NCBI RefSeq assembly: GCF_051020765.1 | Contig: NC_134941.1 | Span: 2,046,001 to 2,110,000 of the forward strand | DNA from: Lasioglossum baleicum | Taxonomy: Eukaryota; Arthropoda; Insecta; Hymenoptera; Halictidae | Length of the DNA: 64,000 bases | Direction of reading: 5' to 3' | Part shown: positions 11,869 through 23,430 of the stretch, one piece after another | Position numbering within the stretch: the first letter of the stretch is position 1 | How the letters are laid out: every line of letters begins with the position of its first letter | The notes under the pieces: generated by a model | What the model was told of the DNA's origin: nothing | The model's input: the letters and a program-made list of their open reading frames with translations, nothing else | Databases searched by the model: none | Position numbers and translations under genes: made by a program

Positions 11869-12225
11869 TTAATATTGCATTGCTGAACGATCGTCTTCCG
11901 CCATCTTCCGAATGATACCGTGGACTTCATAGTCTTCAATTAGTGAGTTTAGATTTTGTATTTCGTGTCGAGAATTCCTATTGGTACCTATGAGGTGCAT
12001 GGCGTCCATTTCCTGCAGCGTATCACGTTCCGTATCGTATTTTGTACCGTGTCGTTTCGTGTAAAAGACCGAGGGATTAGGTGGAGTATCGAATGCTGAC
12101 CACGGGCATACGGTTGTCCGCTGTTCTGAGGAAAACCCACTGTAAAAGCCTCGAAGTACGGCGAATTTGACACCTAGCGTAGGGCATGTTGTGCACACGT
12201 GGTAAGTTGTCAGCCAATATGTCAA
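11869..12225 (-). CDS. Unrecognised open frame, possibly spurious
   Basis: A 118-codon minus-strand frame has a C-terminal half that looks protein-like (ERDTLQEMDAMHLI, then a helix-forming LIEDYEVHGIIRKMAEDD). The N-terminal third is rich in Cys, Thr and Trp and looks less convincing. I recognise no domain, no signal peptide and no membrane segment. It lies between two MITEs, with no splice context or promoter I can support. It may be the remnant of an exon or element gene, or a chance frame in a locally less A+T-rich patch. Confidence 0.2.
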   Translation of the reverse strand: MTYWLTTYHVCTTCPTLGVKFAVLRGFYSGFSSEQRTTVCPWSAFDTPPNPSVFYTKRHGTKYDTERDTLQEMDAMHLIGTNRNSRHEIQNLNSLIEDYEVHGIIRKMAEDDRSAMQY

Positions 12226-12487
12226 AAACCATACCGCATGTGATAAATTCTATCAATACATATACAGTTTATACTGTAATAGGAAATATTTCACTTGACA
12301 CTCGAATCTCATTAATATTAGACATTAGACGACATGTATTACGATACATTCTCTTAACGCCGGACGGCACTTAATACCGGACATTATCTACATATATGTA
12401 TGTATACTGTATACACTCAATCTCATAAAGTCATAAGTATTCGTACGCCCTTTAAAACAGAATAACTTATTTTAGAATTGTACCAAA

Positions 12488-12677
12488 CGATCTGTTTGTT
12501 TGTAAGCAATTAGGAGCATTGGTTTACTAAATGATGTGCAAAAAAGGTATTGCAAAAATATCAATCGATCAGGTTACATGGAAAAGTAAAAAAAGCATTT
12601 CTTAAAACTTTTCCTTGAAAATCTTTTTTGCACATCACTTAGTAAACCAATGCTTCTAATTGCTTACAAAACATCAG
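12488..12677. repeat. Inverted repeat (fold-back) element
   Basis: TGTAAGCAATTAGGAGCATT (near 12500) with GGTTTACTAAATGATGTGCA pairs with TGCACATCACTTAGTAAACC and 'aatgcttctaattgcttaca' (12629-12667). The arms are about 60 bp with a ~70-bp spacer. The flank near 12425 ('aaagtcataagtattcgtac') resembles the CAGTGACTCAC-type family. Confidence 0.65.
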
Positions 12678-12825
12678 GTCATTTCGTGATACGATTAGTG
12701 TTAGTGATCTCTTAGAATCATATACCAAAAGTTTAATGTTTATTTAAGTTAACTGTTACTATAATGTTGATTACATTGTTCCTTTATTTGAATTTCTGAT
12801 ATTGTTAACTTATAAATAATGTGGG

Positions 12826-12912
12826 ATGATGAAAAGACTAAAACATTATAATTTTTCTTATTTATTTAAGAAGAACCTTAAGCGTCCGACACTAGGGGAA
12901 CCCCCTAATGAA
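12826..12912 (+). repeat. Dispersed repeat, copy 1 of 2
   Basis: 'aaaagactaaaacattat', an A+T stretch with TTATTTA, 'aagaa-aaccttaa-cgtccg' and 'actagggg' recur near 41296-41380. Both copies have lost any recognisable terminus. Confidence 0.55.
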
Positions 12913-12937
12913 TGTTTTGTTGCTTCCATCATAATTA

Positions 12938-13030
12938 GACTGCGGATCTTCATGCAAACTAAACACGTTTTGCAACGATTGTGGGCAGCAGGAGGTAAAT
13001 AAAAATTTATTTCATGCCTTAATAGATTTT
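12938..13030 (+). repeat. MITE-G, left-end fragment
   Basis: It starts GACTGCGGATCTTCATGCAA, the MITE-G left terminus. The internal 'gcaacgattg' region follows, but no right terminus is found. Confidence 0.65.
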
Positions 13031-13304
13031 TCACAAGGTCAAGACTTTATTCATTGTCATTATTTCCAGTTACGTTCCACCTATGGAATAATAAGTAAGA
13101 TAAATATTGCATGTTTTAATAATCGTAGCGTTTAAGAGGATAGATCCTGGGCTCTTATGTGTCAAAAAGTATTTGTGCCAAAGCTATGTATTATACGTAG
13201 AACAATAATAGAAGCCTTACCTAACAAAATCACGTTTAAAATACTAAAAATTAACTTGTTCAGGCAATTGAAAGATTCTAAATTCTTTTACATACATATA
13301 AGTA

Positions 13305-13840
13305 GACTGCGGATCTTTGTGCAAAATAAAAAATGGTTGCTTTGATTGCAGGACACAGGATCCAAGTAAAAATTGTATTTTTCTTTTAATTAAATATTTT
13401 TTACATGTCCACTGCTTTAAATTGTACGTACCCGTTTTTGTCATAAATGTATGTAAAGAAAATATATTGTCTTTAATTTAAATCGAGCGCGCTTTGCATG
13501 CTCAGCGCACTCTTTGAACAGCTCTTACATTTGAGATAGATAGAGAGAGATAGAGATAGGAAAAAGAGTAAAAGAATATAGAGAGCACACGTGCATAGAA
13601 AGTAAATGAAGATGGAGATAATTAGTGTTAATAAAGTTAATGTAAATAAAGAGAGTGAACAATAGACTCTAATTGTCGTTTCTTTATTTACAGGTGAGTT
13701 TGTAAATAGTTGTAAAAAGTGCGTTAATAATAATTTAATAAAAAATAACCTTTATTTACAGAGAAACAAATTTGGTCTGTTGTTTTAATTACCAACCCAG
13801 GATACAATATTTAGACATTATATGTATAAAATCCGCAGTC
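13305..13840 (+). mobile_element. MITE-G copy split by a 370-bp insertion
   Basis: The left terminus GACTGCGGATCTTTGTGCAA is at 13305 and the right terminus ATAAAATCCGCAGTC ends at 13840. The MITE sequence is interrupted after 'gtcataaatgta' by an unrelated 370-bp segment (13452-13821). The interior before the break contains the family's 'gattgcaggacacagga' string. Confidence 0.75.
13452..13821. mobile_element. 370-bp insertion of unknown type inside MITE-G
   Basis: The insertion is bounded by ATGTA on both sides (13447-13451 and 13822-13826). It carries a purine-rich stretch with GATAGA repeats, an AATAAA and two copies of TTTATTTACAG, which look like splice acceptors, about 80 bp apart. 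It could be a solo LTR with worn ends or a piece of processed RNA. The class is not settled. Confidence 0.5.
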
Positions 13841-13867
13841 TACTTCTAAGTATAAGAATCATTACTA

Positions 13868-14063
13868 GACTGCGGATCTTTATGCATTTATAGCAAAATT
13901 GAGTACATGATATTTCAAAACTATTGGAAAATTTTGAAAATTGAAGATGTCAATATGATTTCTCCGCTATTAAAATCATTAGGGGAAGAAATAACATCCA
14001 ATTTGGTTTTTATTTCTTGCAATCGATGCAGACAATCTTTATTTTGCATAAAGATCCGCAGTC
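13868..14063 (+). mobile_element. MITE-G, complete 196-bp copy
   Basis: It runs from GACTGCGGATCTTTATGCA to TGCATAAAGATCCGCAGTC, with perfect 19-bp inverted termini. The interior contains 'tgcaatcgatgcagacaat' near the right end. TA flanks both sides. It is the reference copy of the commonest repeat in the window and is noncoding. Confidence 0.85.
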
Positions 14064-14728
14064 TAATTATTACAAAGAAAAACCTTTTTTACAACGAAAC
14101 GAGACAGTTAATTTTCAGCCGTACCCAAGTCCGTAACGAATTCATAGAACCAATAAATATTCATGCCAATAAATAACTCGAAAATGAAAGTGTCCCACTC
14201 GATCGTAGCACAGAACCAGTCACGACTTCTAGACAATTCCGTACATTGTTAGATTGTAAATTGCACAATGCGTGCGCAGGTGGCCGAGATATACAGATAT
14301 AACCAGCGAACATCGCCGAACGGACAACGTCGTAGTTATTCAAAGTCATTGCTATCTCAATAAATTCGCGTCACGAAACCAAGCAGAATCGAATCCAGGA
14401 GATTGTTCCATCTCTCACATTGTCGCAGCACAATTTTCAGCTTACATTAACGTGCTCTGCCGTCATTTCTGGCTGTCCCTGTTTGCCTCTATGAAGGGAG
14501 GACTCTGCTGTGAGCAGTGGTGTAATTTCTTCGACCAATCACCCGTGACACGTCTTGCAGACTCGTTCGATCAATCAGAGTGTCGCTCATTGCAAATATT
14601 GCTCTGCTAGATCTTTCCGATTGTACATGGATGCCTTTGCGTGGAGGTGGACATGATCACCTGGCGTAGCGTGTCTCGAATAATAATTGGCGCATCAACT
14701 CATAATCTTGTTCGGACAGTCGAGATGT
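14064..14728. other. Intergenic, nothing recognised
   Basis: The base composition is more balanced than elsewhere, with a 112-codon plus frame (14272-14610) that resembles no family I know. I would not call it a gene. Confidence 0.35.
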
Positions 14729-14828
14729 CGCACAGTGTGATATTTCGATCATTTACGGGAATTTAATTCTTCATGATGTTGTTACTTTTTTGTTAAAACT
14801 CCTCAAAATATGATGATTTCTAATTACT

Positions 14829-15411
14829 TTAATCCTAGCACTCTCGGGGGGGGGGGCTCCTCGAGCCCACAGGTTGGAAGAATTTAAATTAGGACTATTT
14901 TTCTTGGGTGAAAAATTCTCAAAAAATTATTTATTGTCGTTTATACATTAAAGTTTAATATCCAGAAGTCCCTACTGCTATAGAAAAAAGACTACCCGTC
15001 GCGGCGTCAGTACAGCGACACTGACGCGAGCGGAACCGAACGCTGCTGTCATCTCCAAAGAATAACAAATAATCCCAGAACTAAGGATTGAATCACAGAA
15101 CTGATTGGCGAAAAGCATTCTATAAATGTTGTATCCTGTCATTCACGTGTGTCATCTGAAGAATCGAGTTCAGAGTAAGTATTGATAGTATGTACGTTAT
15201 CTTGTATTATTCTATTGTATACATACGTATACATCTAACAATAAATACAATATAGAATGTTTATAAAGTATCACACATTTAAATATTACCAACCTTTTGT
15301 TTTAAGTAATTTTTTCTTAGAAGAAATGAATATAGAAGAGTATGGGCTCGCGAGGAGCACCCCCGTTGGGAGTCTGCGTGACGGATCGTAGCTTGGGAGT
15401 GCTAGGGTTAA
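14829..15411. mobile_element. piggyBac-like MITE, 583 bp with TTAA
   Basis: TTAA (14829-14832) is followed by TCCTAGCACTC, and the right end reads GAGTGCTAGGG followed by TTAA (15408-15411). Subterminal GC-rich segments also pair (GGGGGGCTCCTCGAGCCCA against TGGGCTCGCGAGGAGC). There is no transposase. The sequence immediately outside both ends forms a second inverted repeat (14730-14760 against 15426-15456, CACAGTGTGATATTTCGATC against GATCGAAATATCATACTGTG), so it sits inside an older inverted-repeat element. Confidence 0.75.
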
Positions 15412-15456
15412 AGGTTAAATGTTAAATGATCGAAATATCATACTGTGTGTCGCTCA

Positions 15457-16550
15457 GCCCACGGAAGCGTATTGTACCGCCACCGTCGATTGTTTCTTCA
15501 CGTTTTTGACGCTGTTCAAACACGGCGGAAATCGCACGGATCTTATTCCATTAGCGTCTTCATATTCGTTCACACGTGTCCGCGCGGTCAAACAATCGAA
15601 AACAAAAATCGCGCGGTTTTCGCCGCGTCTGAACGGGCTCTTTGTATATTTTAAACGATTAGGCACCAATCAATCGCCTCCCTCCATAGCACCCAGGCTG
15701 ACTCGGTTGGTTGTTTCTATATCGTTATTTGGGTCGCAACATAGCGATCGGATCTCGCGCAGTAGAGGTCACGCTCCCGACATCAGAGATCATTCCGAGC
15801 CCACGATACGTACCAAAGAATGGATTCTTAGGTATGGCAGCCTGACTGAGATTTAGAGCTTGTCTCCATCTATGTTATTCCTCCGAATATTCTGCCGAAA
15901 GCATGAACGATGCGACTGGTCCTCAATCGCTCGTTTACATCGATCAGCGCAGGCCACGGCAAAGAATTGCATATCGAGCCGGTATCGGCGTAACAGAATA
16001 CTAATACAACGCGTGTCTATGTAAAAAGTGTCACAACGAGAGTAGAATAATTGAAATATCAAATAAAATACAGTTTTATTGATTTACTACCGAAATTTTG
16101 ATTTAATCATAAAGTAGACATTATGTATGGAACAACACAACTGGTAAAGTTTTTTTTTGACGAAATTTTCAATCACATTTTAGCATAATTGTGGCTGAAT
16201 CTCATGGTTACAACGTTTAATGCTTTAAAGTTTAAGTGGTCGTGGACTTGTTCCCATAAAATTTTAACTTCAGAAAACCCCAGAGAAATAAATCCAAATG
16301 CGATAAGTGGATAGACTTGTTTCCAGGAATTCAAGAGTGCGGGATGCGGCTTCTCATTTCTCCATAATGCAGAGATGGGGTTCTTCAGTAGTCAAATGCG
16401 TTAGATTTTCACCATTTTGGTTGTGTCTAATAGCGATCCACTTTTAATAATAGCAAACTGTCTACCATCGAACTATGATAATAGTTTGACTCTCCAAACA
16501 GCAGCAGAAATGGCGCCAAATAAAAATTTTTTCGCTCTTGTTGGGACACC
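15457..16550. other. Intergenic, nothing recognised
   Basis: A patch of balanced composition at 15457-15860 gives overlapping open frames on both strands, which is a composition effect. No domain is recognisable in any of them. Confidence 0.4.
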
Positions 16551-16558
16551 CTTTATAC

Positions 16559-16806
16559 CGAGTGAGGCACCTACGAGTCCCGCAGAAAACATCTCCGTTG
16601 TTTTTAGTAATATGAAAAAATGATTCAGAAAGAAAATGTTTGATTCAGTGGGGCAATTATTGTGACAGAGAAGATCTTCTCTGTAAGTCATATTTTCCGA
16701 TATTTTTAGGTCATCGGCGTTTTTTTAAATGGAACGACGTATTTTGATTAGTGCAATATCGTAGCTAATGAAAAGACAAATTCGACCATGTATAATATGT
16801 TGACAT
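16559..16806 (+). repeat. Left half of the fold-back element family of 49918-51569
   Basis: It shares 'gaggcacctacgagtcccgc', 'catctccgttgtttttagta', 'tttaaatggaacgacgtatt' and 'ttgattagtgcaatat' with 49930-50100. The right half is absent. The mariner-like element at 16831 follows after 24 bp. Confidence 0.7.
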
Positions 16807-16830
16807 AATATAATATATAATATCTATCTA

Positions 16831-17747
16831 CAGGGTGGGCCATCTAACGTTTGGAATTTGAATCGGCTATAAAAAAAACTAATGAATATTTTTTCAAAGT
16901 TATGAGTTTATTAGAAAGATTGAACCTTTCCATTTAGGAATGGAAGACAACATCATTCCAATGACTGCTACGGCTAGCCTTACAATACCCCATTCGATCA
17001 GTCCAATTTTTCAGTACATTTTCGATTGTTTGGGCCTCTCATTTCCACCTCGGAGGATACGTCAATAAGCAAAATTGTCTTTATCTGGAGCTCAGAAAAT
17101 TCACACGTCATCGTGGAGAAACCAATGCATCCACAACGAGTGACTGTCTGGTGCGGATTTTGGTCTGGCGGCATTATTGGGCCATTTTTCTTCGAAAATG
17201 AGCAAGGAAACGCCGTTACAATGAATGGCGATCGCTACCGCGCCATGCTAAGCGATTTTTTGTTTCCCAAAATTGAAGAGGATGACATAGACGACATTTG
17301 GTTTCAACAAGACGGCGCAACGTGCCACACAGCCAACGTAACAATTGATCTTTTGTGCATTGTTTTCGAAAATCGCATAATCAGCCGAAATGCTGATGTC
17401 AATTGGCCACCTCGAAGCTGCGATTTGACTCCGTTGGACTTTTTTTTGTGGGGAGCCATTAAGAACAAGTGTTACGCTAACCATCCAGCGACGATTGACG
17501 ACTTGAAACACGAAATCGAAGTTGCCATTAACGAAATAGAGGCCCAAACAATCGAAAATGTACTGAAAAATTGGACTGATCGAATGGGGTATTGTAAGGC
17601 TAGCCGTGGCAGTCATTTGAATGATGTTGTCTTCCATTCCTAAATGGAAAGGTTCAATCTTTTTAATAAACTCATAACTTTGAAAAAATATTCATTAGTT
17701 TTTTTTTATAGCCGATTCAACTTCCAAATCTTAAATGGCCCACCCTT
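16831..17747 (+). mobile_element. Mariner-like element with inverted duplication of its 3' end
   Basis: The element is bounded by TA and by CAGGGTGGGCC / GGCCCACCCTT. Its first 208 bp (16831-17038) are a nearly exact inverted copy of its last 209 bp (17539-17747). The paired arms therefore include not only the terminal repeat but also the last ~100 bp of transposase coding sequence. The original 5' half, with the terminal-repeat-binding domain and the first catalytic aspartate, is gone. Confidence 0.85.
17040..17643 (+). pseudogene. Truncated DUF4817-type mariner-like transposase
   Basis: This is the C-terminal two thirds of a mariner-superfamily transposase, the enzyme that cuts and joins element ends through a DDE/D site. 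Reading starts at HFHLGGYVNKQNC in one frame. A one-base shift near 17080 is needed to reach IWSSENS and then PQRVTVWCGFWSGGIIGPFF. The second catalytic aspartate is in DDIWFQQDGATCHTA and the third in WPPRSCDLTPLDFFLWG, with about 36 residues between them. The first aspartate, expected just before HFHLGG, was removed when the 5' half was replaced by an inverted copy of the 3' end. The frame then runs open to a stop at 17643. Apart from the frameshift and truncation it is well preserved, suggesting a recent loss. Confidence 0.85.
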
Positions 17748-17841
17748 TATTATATAAAATAGTTTTGTAATTTCTGTCACGCAAAAACGCCGAGCGGGTT
17801 GCCTTTTGAAGGGGAACCGAAAATTGAGCGACGTGACAGTA

Positions 17842-17850
<9 letters not shown>

Positions 17851-17893
<43 letters not shown>
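17851..17893. repeat. (GA)n microsatellite
   Basis: About 21 uninterrupted GA units. The long Arg/Glu or Leu/Ser frames crossing it are artefacts. Confidence 0.95.
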
Positions 17894-17895
<2 letters not shown>

Positions 17896-18811
17896 CGAGA
17901 GCGAGGCGCTGCGGGGGTTGGAGAGCGAAGCGAGCTGGGGCGGTGCCCCCTAGTGATATAATACATATAATAGTATACATATAAGAAGATGTTTATAGTA
18001 ATGATGTAGTACAATCAAGAAAAACAACTTACAAGGGAGGATATAAACTCCTCAAATTTGATACGGTCTATTTTTCGCAAATTATTTATTCACCGATTGG
18101 CACAATCCTTGGAAGTATTAAAAAATCTCGAGATTAATATGTTGCAAGCAGATAAAGGAATAGAAATAGAAGAATAACTAAAGAAAAAAGGTAAAGTATG
18201 TGATGCACATATTAACAAATCTGACTATCATGATTACCAGAAATTGTGACATGTTGTCATATTACATAATAATTTATTGTTAATAATAATTCATTTAATA
18301 TCGAATGAACATTTTCAAGTAGAAAATTGTGTTTAAAGAAAAGTCCGAGATGATATTGAATCATCGTGGTGCTTGGGTTAGTTCGATCACAAACAATGTA
18401 TCTGAAAGGTGGTGGTTCGGATCAGGCTCGCTTTATCGGTCGATAACGACTTCAAGTAAGAGCACTATGGATCTCCTTGACGCCACTTGTATGCATGCGA
18501 CGACCTACCCACCTATGTTTCATGGCATATAAGGAGAAGAGGTTCGACGCGGCGCGGCGCGGCGTGAGCACAGATGTGCAAGAGGTCGAACCGCCTTTCC
18601 TCGATCCCTATTGTTGTGCTCGACGGGTCTACACTTCCGGAAATCATTCTTTTTTATCCTCTTTTCCTTGTTATGGAATTTTCTACGATGACGATACTAC
18701 TTCAGTTTACAGTGGCAGAGAAAAGAAAGTTTAAACAATAATGTATACGGTAACTACCAGAATTATTACACACTGATATTTTATTTTAAAGCGTTATTGT
18801 AGGCCTTAACC
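17894..18811. other. Intergenic; short GC-rich microsatellite
   Basis: A GCGGCGCGGCGCGGCG run lies at about 18549. Overlapping short frames at 18330-18735 resemble nothing I recognise. Confidence 0.4.
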
Positions 18812-18989
18812 CAGTGCTTCCCAACCCGTGTGCGCCGCGAAATAATTAAAATTATATCAACAATGAGTAAAATATGAAATAATATTCTCAATATAAATCA
18901 TTAACATAATTAGCTACTAAAATATATGCTTACAATTTTTTCATTTGCTGTAAAGTGCGCCCCGAGTAAAAATAGTTTGGGAAGCCACA
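18812..18989. mobile_element. Probable hAT-like MITE
   Basis: It begins CAGTGCTTCCCAACC, a common hAT terminus, and ends with 'gtttgggaagccac', an eroded inverse. Subterminal 'gtgcgccgcg' and 'gtgcgccccgag' also occur. No target duplication can be recognised. Confidence 0.55.
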
Positions 18990-19493
18990 ACAATTTTAAA
19001 CGAAGTCTAACAAATATGAACGTTACGCCTTTCTTTTTAAATGAAATGAAATTTTATTCGTTTGTAATCAATATTTATGTATTAAAATAAATGTAGCCAT
19101 ACAAAAAATATAAATTTTTCTTTTCTCTTTTACGACATTTTAGAGAATAAAGACGTTTTAATCACCGTAACTGTAAAAAAAATGATACGGCAAGGGGTTA
19201 AAGTACGTGCTCGACAATTTAAACAGAGGATAAAATTCGTCGTAGTGAGTGTGTGTAGGTTTTTAAAAACGTATGTAGAAAAAATATGTTGAGAATGATA
19301 ACCTTGATAACATATTTCAAGATCTTTGAAACCGGTGAAGAGTCCGCTGTCGAACACAATAGATCATTGAGGCATAATGTGAAAACAGACGAATGCATAA
19401 GAAGTTTGATATTGTATACTGTGGCCATGATGGTCCAGGTTAGATGCATGTTACCAACATTTGAAAAACCATCTAGTACTAAAGTTAATAATA
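18990..19493. other. Intergenic, nothing recognised
   Basis: A+T-rich with no element ends or coding signal. Confidence 0.4.
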
Positions 19494-19690
19494 CACTGCG
19501 GATCTTTATGCAAAATAAAAATTGTCTGCGTCGATTACACGAATTAGAAACCAAATAGAATGCTATTTCTTCCGTTAATAATTTTAATAGATGAGAAATC
19601 ATATATTGACATCTTCAATTTTCAAAATTTTCCTACAATTTTGAATTTCATCTACTCAATCTTCCTATAAATGCATAAAGATCCGCAGTC
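19494..19690 (+). mobile_element. MITE-G, complete copy
   Basis: The left terminus CACTGCGGATCTTTATGCAA and right terminus TGCATAAAGATCCGCAGTC enclose 197 bp, including the conserved 'ttgtctgcgtcgatt' segment. TA flanks both ends. Confidence 0.8.
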
Positions 19691-20929
19691 TAGTTATTAA
19701 TATTCATACACAGAAATTTGAATTTTACGCTTTCGTTTGGCCGCCAGTGTATTTATTTTATTTACTTATAATAAATTTTCTCTATCTTCTTCAGCTATAT
19801 TTTTATTTTAAAACAGATATTTAGAAGAAAAATGCGCTTTACAATAAAAATAAGATAATATAAACGTAAAAAGGCATTCATGCTATAGAACTAGTAGATA
19901 AGATGGAAACCTACGATTCTACATTATAGTAAAACTTCTCGGTTATCAAAATCCGTTAGCGAACAAAGCAATTAAGATAACCAACGAATTAAAATAATAG
20001 AGGATTCAATAGCTGTCCAGTAATTTGTATTAGTTACAATAATTGAAGACAACTGAAGTTGAACAACAATTAATTATTTAACATTTAATTAAACATTTAA
20101 TTGCTTATGGAGAGTCGATTTATTGGTACATGCGTTCGTATAAAATCGATAACATTGGATTGTATTTCGAATAGTAGAGACCGAGTTACAAATTCATACA
20201 CAACATACAATAAACAAAAGTTTATTCTACCATACATAAATTAGATGAAAATCAAATATGACGATATTTTAGTTATTCAAGTTATTAAAACTTTTGTATT
20301 AATAAATTTTATGTAGCTGTCCATCCTGTTTTTTTCTGTAGGTATGGTCATGTTATTTTATATTTTTCAATCCAACCGGAACAGCACAGTTTAGTTGACG
20401 AAGGCTCAAAACAGCGTGCGTCAGAATTTGATCTCGTATAGTGAAGAGTGCTCATGCAGAATTCATATTTGCGGAAGTTCTATACGATAGAACTTTTTGA
20501 GTTCTATGTTTACGTCAGGTGTACGTGATTTGCATAGTTCGTACATTTCACATGTCGTGTTACATATTTCTGAAACATTCTGTGATGGGGTATATGGCAC
20601 GAAAATTACGGAAAAAACTATGTTCGCGTTGTTTATTAAGATTCAAAAAATCAACATGACTTTCATTTTTCGTCGAAAAAATTGTTTTTTCGAAATTTTA
20701 TATATAGAAGTTTGTAGATGTTTAAATACTGATCAACTTTTGTTCGACACATTTTTTCTTCAGATTATCGAAAACCATTGAAAAAATCGTGACAATGGAG
20801 TTCTTCCATCGAAAAGCTGGAAAAAACCATTTTCCATGTCTATTATGTTGAAGTGATCTAATTAGTTGTTTTAATACTAAATATGTGGATCACGAAACTT
20901 TTTAATAAGTAACTATATATTTTAGAAAA
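19691..20929. other. Intergenic, nothing recognised
   Basis: A+T-rich. The 94-codon plus frame at 20497-20781 has a composition expected of chance. Confidence 0.4.
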
Positions 20930-21165
20930 TATCTGTGGTTGTCAGGAAAAACGTCGCATGTCACAATTTCAAATTTGAGTTTTTGCATTAATTTGAGATT
21001 CATGGTAGAGGATTTACGTATTTACCAGAAGAATAGTCACGAAAATAAATTCGAAAGGCTCATTATCTGTCCTATGTCAAAGCATTAGTGATCAAAACTT
21101 TAAACGGCAATATCTCGAAAGTGAAATTATATGTGACATGCGTTCTTCCTCACAACCACAGATAT
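20930..21165. mobile_element. MITE with 'TATCTGTGGTTGT' inverted termini
   Basis: TATCTGTGGTTGTCAGGAAA at the left pairs with 'ttcttcctcacaaccacagata' at the right, and CGCATGTCAC with GTGACATGCG, giving arms of ~37 bp. It is noncoding. TA-rich flanks leave the target duplication unresolved. Confidence 0.75.
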
Positions 21166-22125
21166 ATAACACACAATGAAACATTACAATAAATCAGTAT
21201 GTCATCAAATTACCACGTGTTGAATGTTCTTTCAAAATTAGTGGTTAGTGGTTGTACAGAATTGAGATCACTGGCGTCAGTATTCCCGCGGAAATGGTTA
21301 AATCTATAACAATTTAGAATTACTTTCCATCTATTGTAGACAGTGACTCTATTGGTACTGTGTCTATATACACAATCTGTGGAAGCTAGACCGTTGTTTG
21401 GAGATAAGTTTGGAGCAAGCTACCGTACCCTGTTATCCATATCTGGATTCAATCTTCCACCCGCGTTGCTTATCTGTCTGAGATACCCTAAATCAAGCAC
21501 GGGTGCTTAAAAAGAATTTATCTCGAAGCTTTCCTAAACTGTGGATCTTTGACATACAAAGCCACCCTACTTTGTTTGCTCTGTTTTCTTCCTAAGGAAG
21601 AAAACGTTTAACGAATTCACTACAGAATGGGTCGGAACAGGTGGTTGAGTCGTAGAGTAGACGCTCTTACTTAAAAGAGCAAATAAAACCTGCAGGAAAA
21701 AAGCGCATCCGTGAATATGCATTTTTATCTGGGTGTTTATGGTGTGTCATTATAATAATATTAATAGCGTCTACAATAATTTGACTAAATTCGTATGAAA
21801 TAGCATGACTTTACTGTGGTTTCTCAAAAAAACTTTACATATAAACTTAGAAATATGAATAAAGTACTCTCGTCTATGACCGTTAATAATTTATTTATAC
21901 TTTTCTAATTAATTAAGCTCTCTCCACTTTTGGTTAACCCCAGATTTGTGACGTTAACAATATAACAATAGCGCAATAGTGGTATGCTATGCCGTGCTTA
22001 AAAAAACGTTAACTTTTTTACATATACAATGGTGTTTTTCCAGAAATTATTTTATCCAAACAAAAATCGTTTTAAACTGATTGTTTTGCAACATTTCACC
22101 ATAATCGATTATAGGATTTCATGTA
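21166..22125. other. Intergenic, nothing recognised
   Basis: No coding frame or element terminus could be supported. Confidence 0.4.
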
Positions 22126-22194
22126 TTGGGTTGACAAATAAGTTTTACAATGGAATAAATCACAAAAACCGAACGAACTTATTTGCCAACCCAA
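22126..22194. mobile_element. 69-bp mariner remnant: two termini joined
   Basis: TTGGGTTGACAAATAAGTTT faces AACTTATTTGCCAACCCAA with only about 30 bp between. These match the terminal repeats of true mariner elements of the 'TTGGGTTGGCAAATAAGT' type. A TA lies directly before the left end. The whole transposase gene has been lost. Confidence 0.8.
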
Positions 22195-22297
22195 TGTAAT
22201 ACAACTGTTATGTACTTGTTAACTGACAGAAAATTCTACAAATATTAAAAGAATTGTAAACGTATTACGATTGTGTTATTATGTTAATTCATAAATA

Positions 22298-22455
22298 GAC
22301 AGCGGGTTTTTATGCAAAATAAAAATTTTACACCTGAATTGCAACAAACTGAAGTGATGTAGAAATTTATTTTCTTCGTTAATACATTTAATAGGTGGGA
22401 AATAATGTAACAGTAGTTTTCAATTACACCTTCCCCTTTTTGTCACATACGGCAT
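22298..22455 (+). repeat. MITE-G subfamily copy with eroded right end
   Basis: It starts GACAGCGGGTTTTTATGCAA, then 'aattttacacctgaattgca', and shares this variant with the copy entering at 63956. The right end is reduced to 'tttttgtcacatacggcat'. Confidence 0.6.
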
Positions 22456-23430
22456 TCATACATACGACATACGTCAACAGCATTCATTTGTTTGGTTAAA
22501 CGCACTAATATCAATCTAGAAATCATATCAGCTGAGAAATCAAAGTGTTTCGCGTAGGTAAATAATGAATGAGTCTGATCAACATATCAATCCTATCAAG
22601 CATCTTCACTTTTAACTATATCTTTTACAGAAGCCTAAAAAATTGTGCTGTCACTTGCACAAATGTTCCTCCGGCTCAAAGATAGCGAAGAGAACAGGGT
22701 TCTCCTCCACATACGCTGACTCAGGGGCTTATCGTAATACTTATGGGGCCTAGACACTTTTTTATGACTCTGCCTTGCCCCTCCACCTCGTCACAACATT
22801 TCTCAGAGTTGCATTCTGAGTCAGACACGAAAATTCAAAGAGTCGTAACTACTAAAAGGTCGTATTGTCTTAAGAACGTTCTATATATATATATAAAGTA
22901 GTAAAATAGTGTTTAAGTATTTTTCAATATTGTTATCTTTCGATAGAATAGTATGTTATCGAAAAGATACTGAATTTCAAACCTTTTCTCCAATTTTTTC
23001 AGTTTTAATATTTTAATTGAAAAACAAAATTATACAAAATCTTTCAAAAAAAGTAATTTCTGTAAGATTGATTACCAAAGATTTTAATATATATATATAT
23101 ATATATATACATATATAACAAATAGCAATTAGTTAGACTGGTTAAATTAGTCAAGTACCTTTAAAATATATAGAAACCGAACATTGACAACAAAAGTCGT
23201 GAACCACAGCGTCCACGGAAAATATTAGAATAGTGGGAGCTTTGGCCTTGATCGATAAAGCGCATTTAGGGCGGTTTTCGGCAATATCCACCGACCACAG
23301 CCTGATGCGTTGTTTTGAGGGTAAAAATTTGGCAGTATGGGGCACCAAGGAAGACAACGCCAAGTCCCTTGCATTTCCAAAACCGGCTTATAAATTACGA
23401 ACCCCCTAGCGCTATAAGTTTGTTTGTTTG
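22456..23430. other. Intergenic with an (AT)n microsatellite
   Basis: An (AT)n run lies at about 23089-23110. Nothing else is recognisable. Confidence 0.5.

Noticed and set aside
15419..15856. 145-codon plus-strand frame
   Set aside because: All frames on both strands are fairly open here because the segment is GC-richer; no domain, and the composition is unlike a real protein.
17799..17984. Frame of alternating Arg and Glu
   Set aside because: It is a translation of the (GA)n microsatellite.
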